Shown here piece after piece: positions 63,390-64,000 of a DNA stretch of 64,000 nucleotides; positions within the stretch are counted from its first letter, which is position 1, and the number at the start of each line of letters is the position of its first letter. The position numbers and the translations under genes are program-made. The notes under the pieces are model-generated. The model ran no database searches. It was not told the DNA's origin and saw nothing but the letters and a program-made list of their open reading frames with translations. Source of the DNA: Oharaeibacter diazotrophicus (GTDB lineage Bacteria; Pseudomonadota; Alphaproteobacteria; Rhizobiales; Pleomorphomonadaceae); contig NZ_SNXY01000010.1 of assembly GCF_004362745.1 (NCBI RefSeq), positions 188,501-252,500 on the forward strand, written 5' to 3'.

Positions 63390-63650
63390 GACGTGGGTCC
63401 TCGGAAGAAACGCGGTTCGGAATTTGCCGTGGCGCCGATGCCATCGCTCCACTGACCCTCCCCTCGTGGGAGGGTCGGCGCGTCAGCGCCGGGGAGGGTC
63501 GCCGGGCGTGGAACGCGACGCCGCACAACTTCGGCGCCGCCCCACCCCGTCGGCCTTCGGCCGCTGACTTACCTGCCTCGGAGTCGCCTGCCTCATCGGC
63601 GTTCGGCTGCGCCTCACCACCACGAGGGGAGGGTAGGAGGCGGCGCCCTC
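63390..63650. repeat. Gap with family B repeats
   Basis: About 260 bases between two minus-strand genes. Elements CCCTCCCCTCGTGGGAGGGTC (near 63456) and an inverted one ending CCACGAGGGGAGGGTAGG (near 63620-63638) face each other, with CCCCACCCCGTCGGCC between them. No gene is seen. Confidence 0.7.
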
Positions 63651-64000
63651 TCAGATCCCCAGCATCCGGCGGTTCGCCGCCTCGTCGGTCCCCGCCCCGG
63701 CGAAGTCGTCGAAGGCCTTCTCCGTGACGCGGATGATGTGGTCCTTGATGAAGGCCGCGCCCTCGGCCGCGCCGTCCTCCGGATGCTTCAGCGCACATTC
63801 CCACTCGAGCACGGCCCAGCCGGAGAAGTCGTACTGGGTCAACTTGGAGAACACGGCGGCGAAGTCCACCTGCCCGTCGCCGAGCGAGCGGAACCGGCCG
63901 GCCCGGTTCACCCACGACTGGTAGCCGCCGTAGACGCCCTGGCGCCCGGTCGGGTTCAGTTCCGCGTCCTTGACGTGGAACATCTTGATGCGCTCGTGGT
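63651..64000 (-). CDS. Sugar phosphate isomerase/epimerase-type TIM barrel (5' end outside window)
   Basis: About 115 C-terminal residues are visible and the frame stays open to the right edge. The segment HERIKMFHVKDAELNPTGR includes the histidine and lysine of the last metal site of the xylose-isomerase-like family; FSGWAVLEWECALKHPEDGA supplies the glutamate and tryptophan blocks, and GTDEAANRRMLG ends the protein. Members interconvert or epimerise sugars and often sit beside Gfo/Idh/MocA dehydrogenases, as here. The exact reaction cannot be assigned. Confidence 0.88.
   Translation of the reverse strand, partial: HERIKMFHVKDAELNPTGRQGVYGGYQSWVNRAGRFRSLGDGQVDFAAVFSKLTQYDFSGWAVLEWECALKHPEDGAAEGAAFIKDHIIRVTEKAFDDFAGAGTDEAANRRMLGI

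Overview
The window is about 72% G+C with strong G/C third-position bias, ATGA/GTGA stop-start overlaps, many ABC importers, an SAM-II riboswitch ahead of metZ, and the SDR / uvrC / pgsA / moaD / moaE neighbourhood. Together these point to an alphaproteobacterium of the order Hyphomicrobiales (Rhizobiales). Genus cannot be fixed from this sequence. No phage, insertion sequence, CRISPR or plasmid replication gene was seen; the material reads as chromosome.

Layout. 1-12.1 kb: an RpiR-type regulator (5' end missing), a complete carbohydrate-type ABC importer, an M42 aminopeptidase, an FGGY sugar kinase and a fused HyuA-HyuB (hydantoinase/5-oxoprolinase) protein, all on the plus strand and looking like one catabolic locus of unknown substrate. 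12.1-14.8 kb: apaG, a CDP-alcohol phosphatidyltransferase, and metZ with a promoter, SAM-II riboswitch and terminator. 14.8-16.2 kb: palindromic repeats and an AT-rich island with a small membrane protein gene. 16.2-23.5 kb: two membrane proteins, an ATP-dependent DNA ligase with its exonuclease partner, dcd, an SQR/NDH-2-like flavoprotein and a DUF2249 protein. 23.9-24.7 kb: tRNA-Gly(CCC) followed by two orphan genes. 24.8-30.2 kb: a family 2 glycosyltransferase, a periplasmic amino-acid-type binding protein, and phnN, phnM and a DUF1045 gene. 30.6-40.2 kb: cupin, exported protein, moaE, moaD, pgsA, an AraC-type membrane regulator with a divergent hydrolase, uvrC, a double-PAS chemotaxis receptor and an SDR. 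40.5-46.9 kb: fasciclin protein, outer-membrane barrel, ureohydrolase, a repeat-rich gap, a two-component system and a divergent EF-hand protein. 46.9-50.9 kb: a second ABC importer (polyamine/iron type).

51.5-62 kb holds the most striking locus: a 12-gene minus-strand operon reading binding protein, two permeases, a small membrane protein, two different ABC ATPases, DhaL, DhaM, HPr, Enzyme I, a small HTH protein and DhaK. The complete PTS-dependent dihydroxyacetone kinase, including its own general PTS proteins, is stitched by 4-bp overlaps to an ABC importer. The natural reading is uptake of a triose or polyol by ABC import followed by PEP-dependent phosphorylation in the cytoplasm. A Gfo/Idh/MocA dehydrogenase and a sugar-phosphate isomerase/epimerase-type gene (running off the right edge) lie just upstream on the same strand and could feed it.

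Two dispersed repeat families run through the intergenic DNA. One is a palindromic element of about 105 bp found only between convergent genes (three copies). The other is a G/C-rich CTCCCCCT...GGGGAG family found in several gaps. All three ABC importer operons carry a palindromic structure directly after the binding-protein gene.
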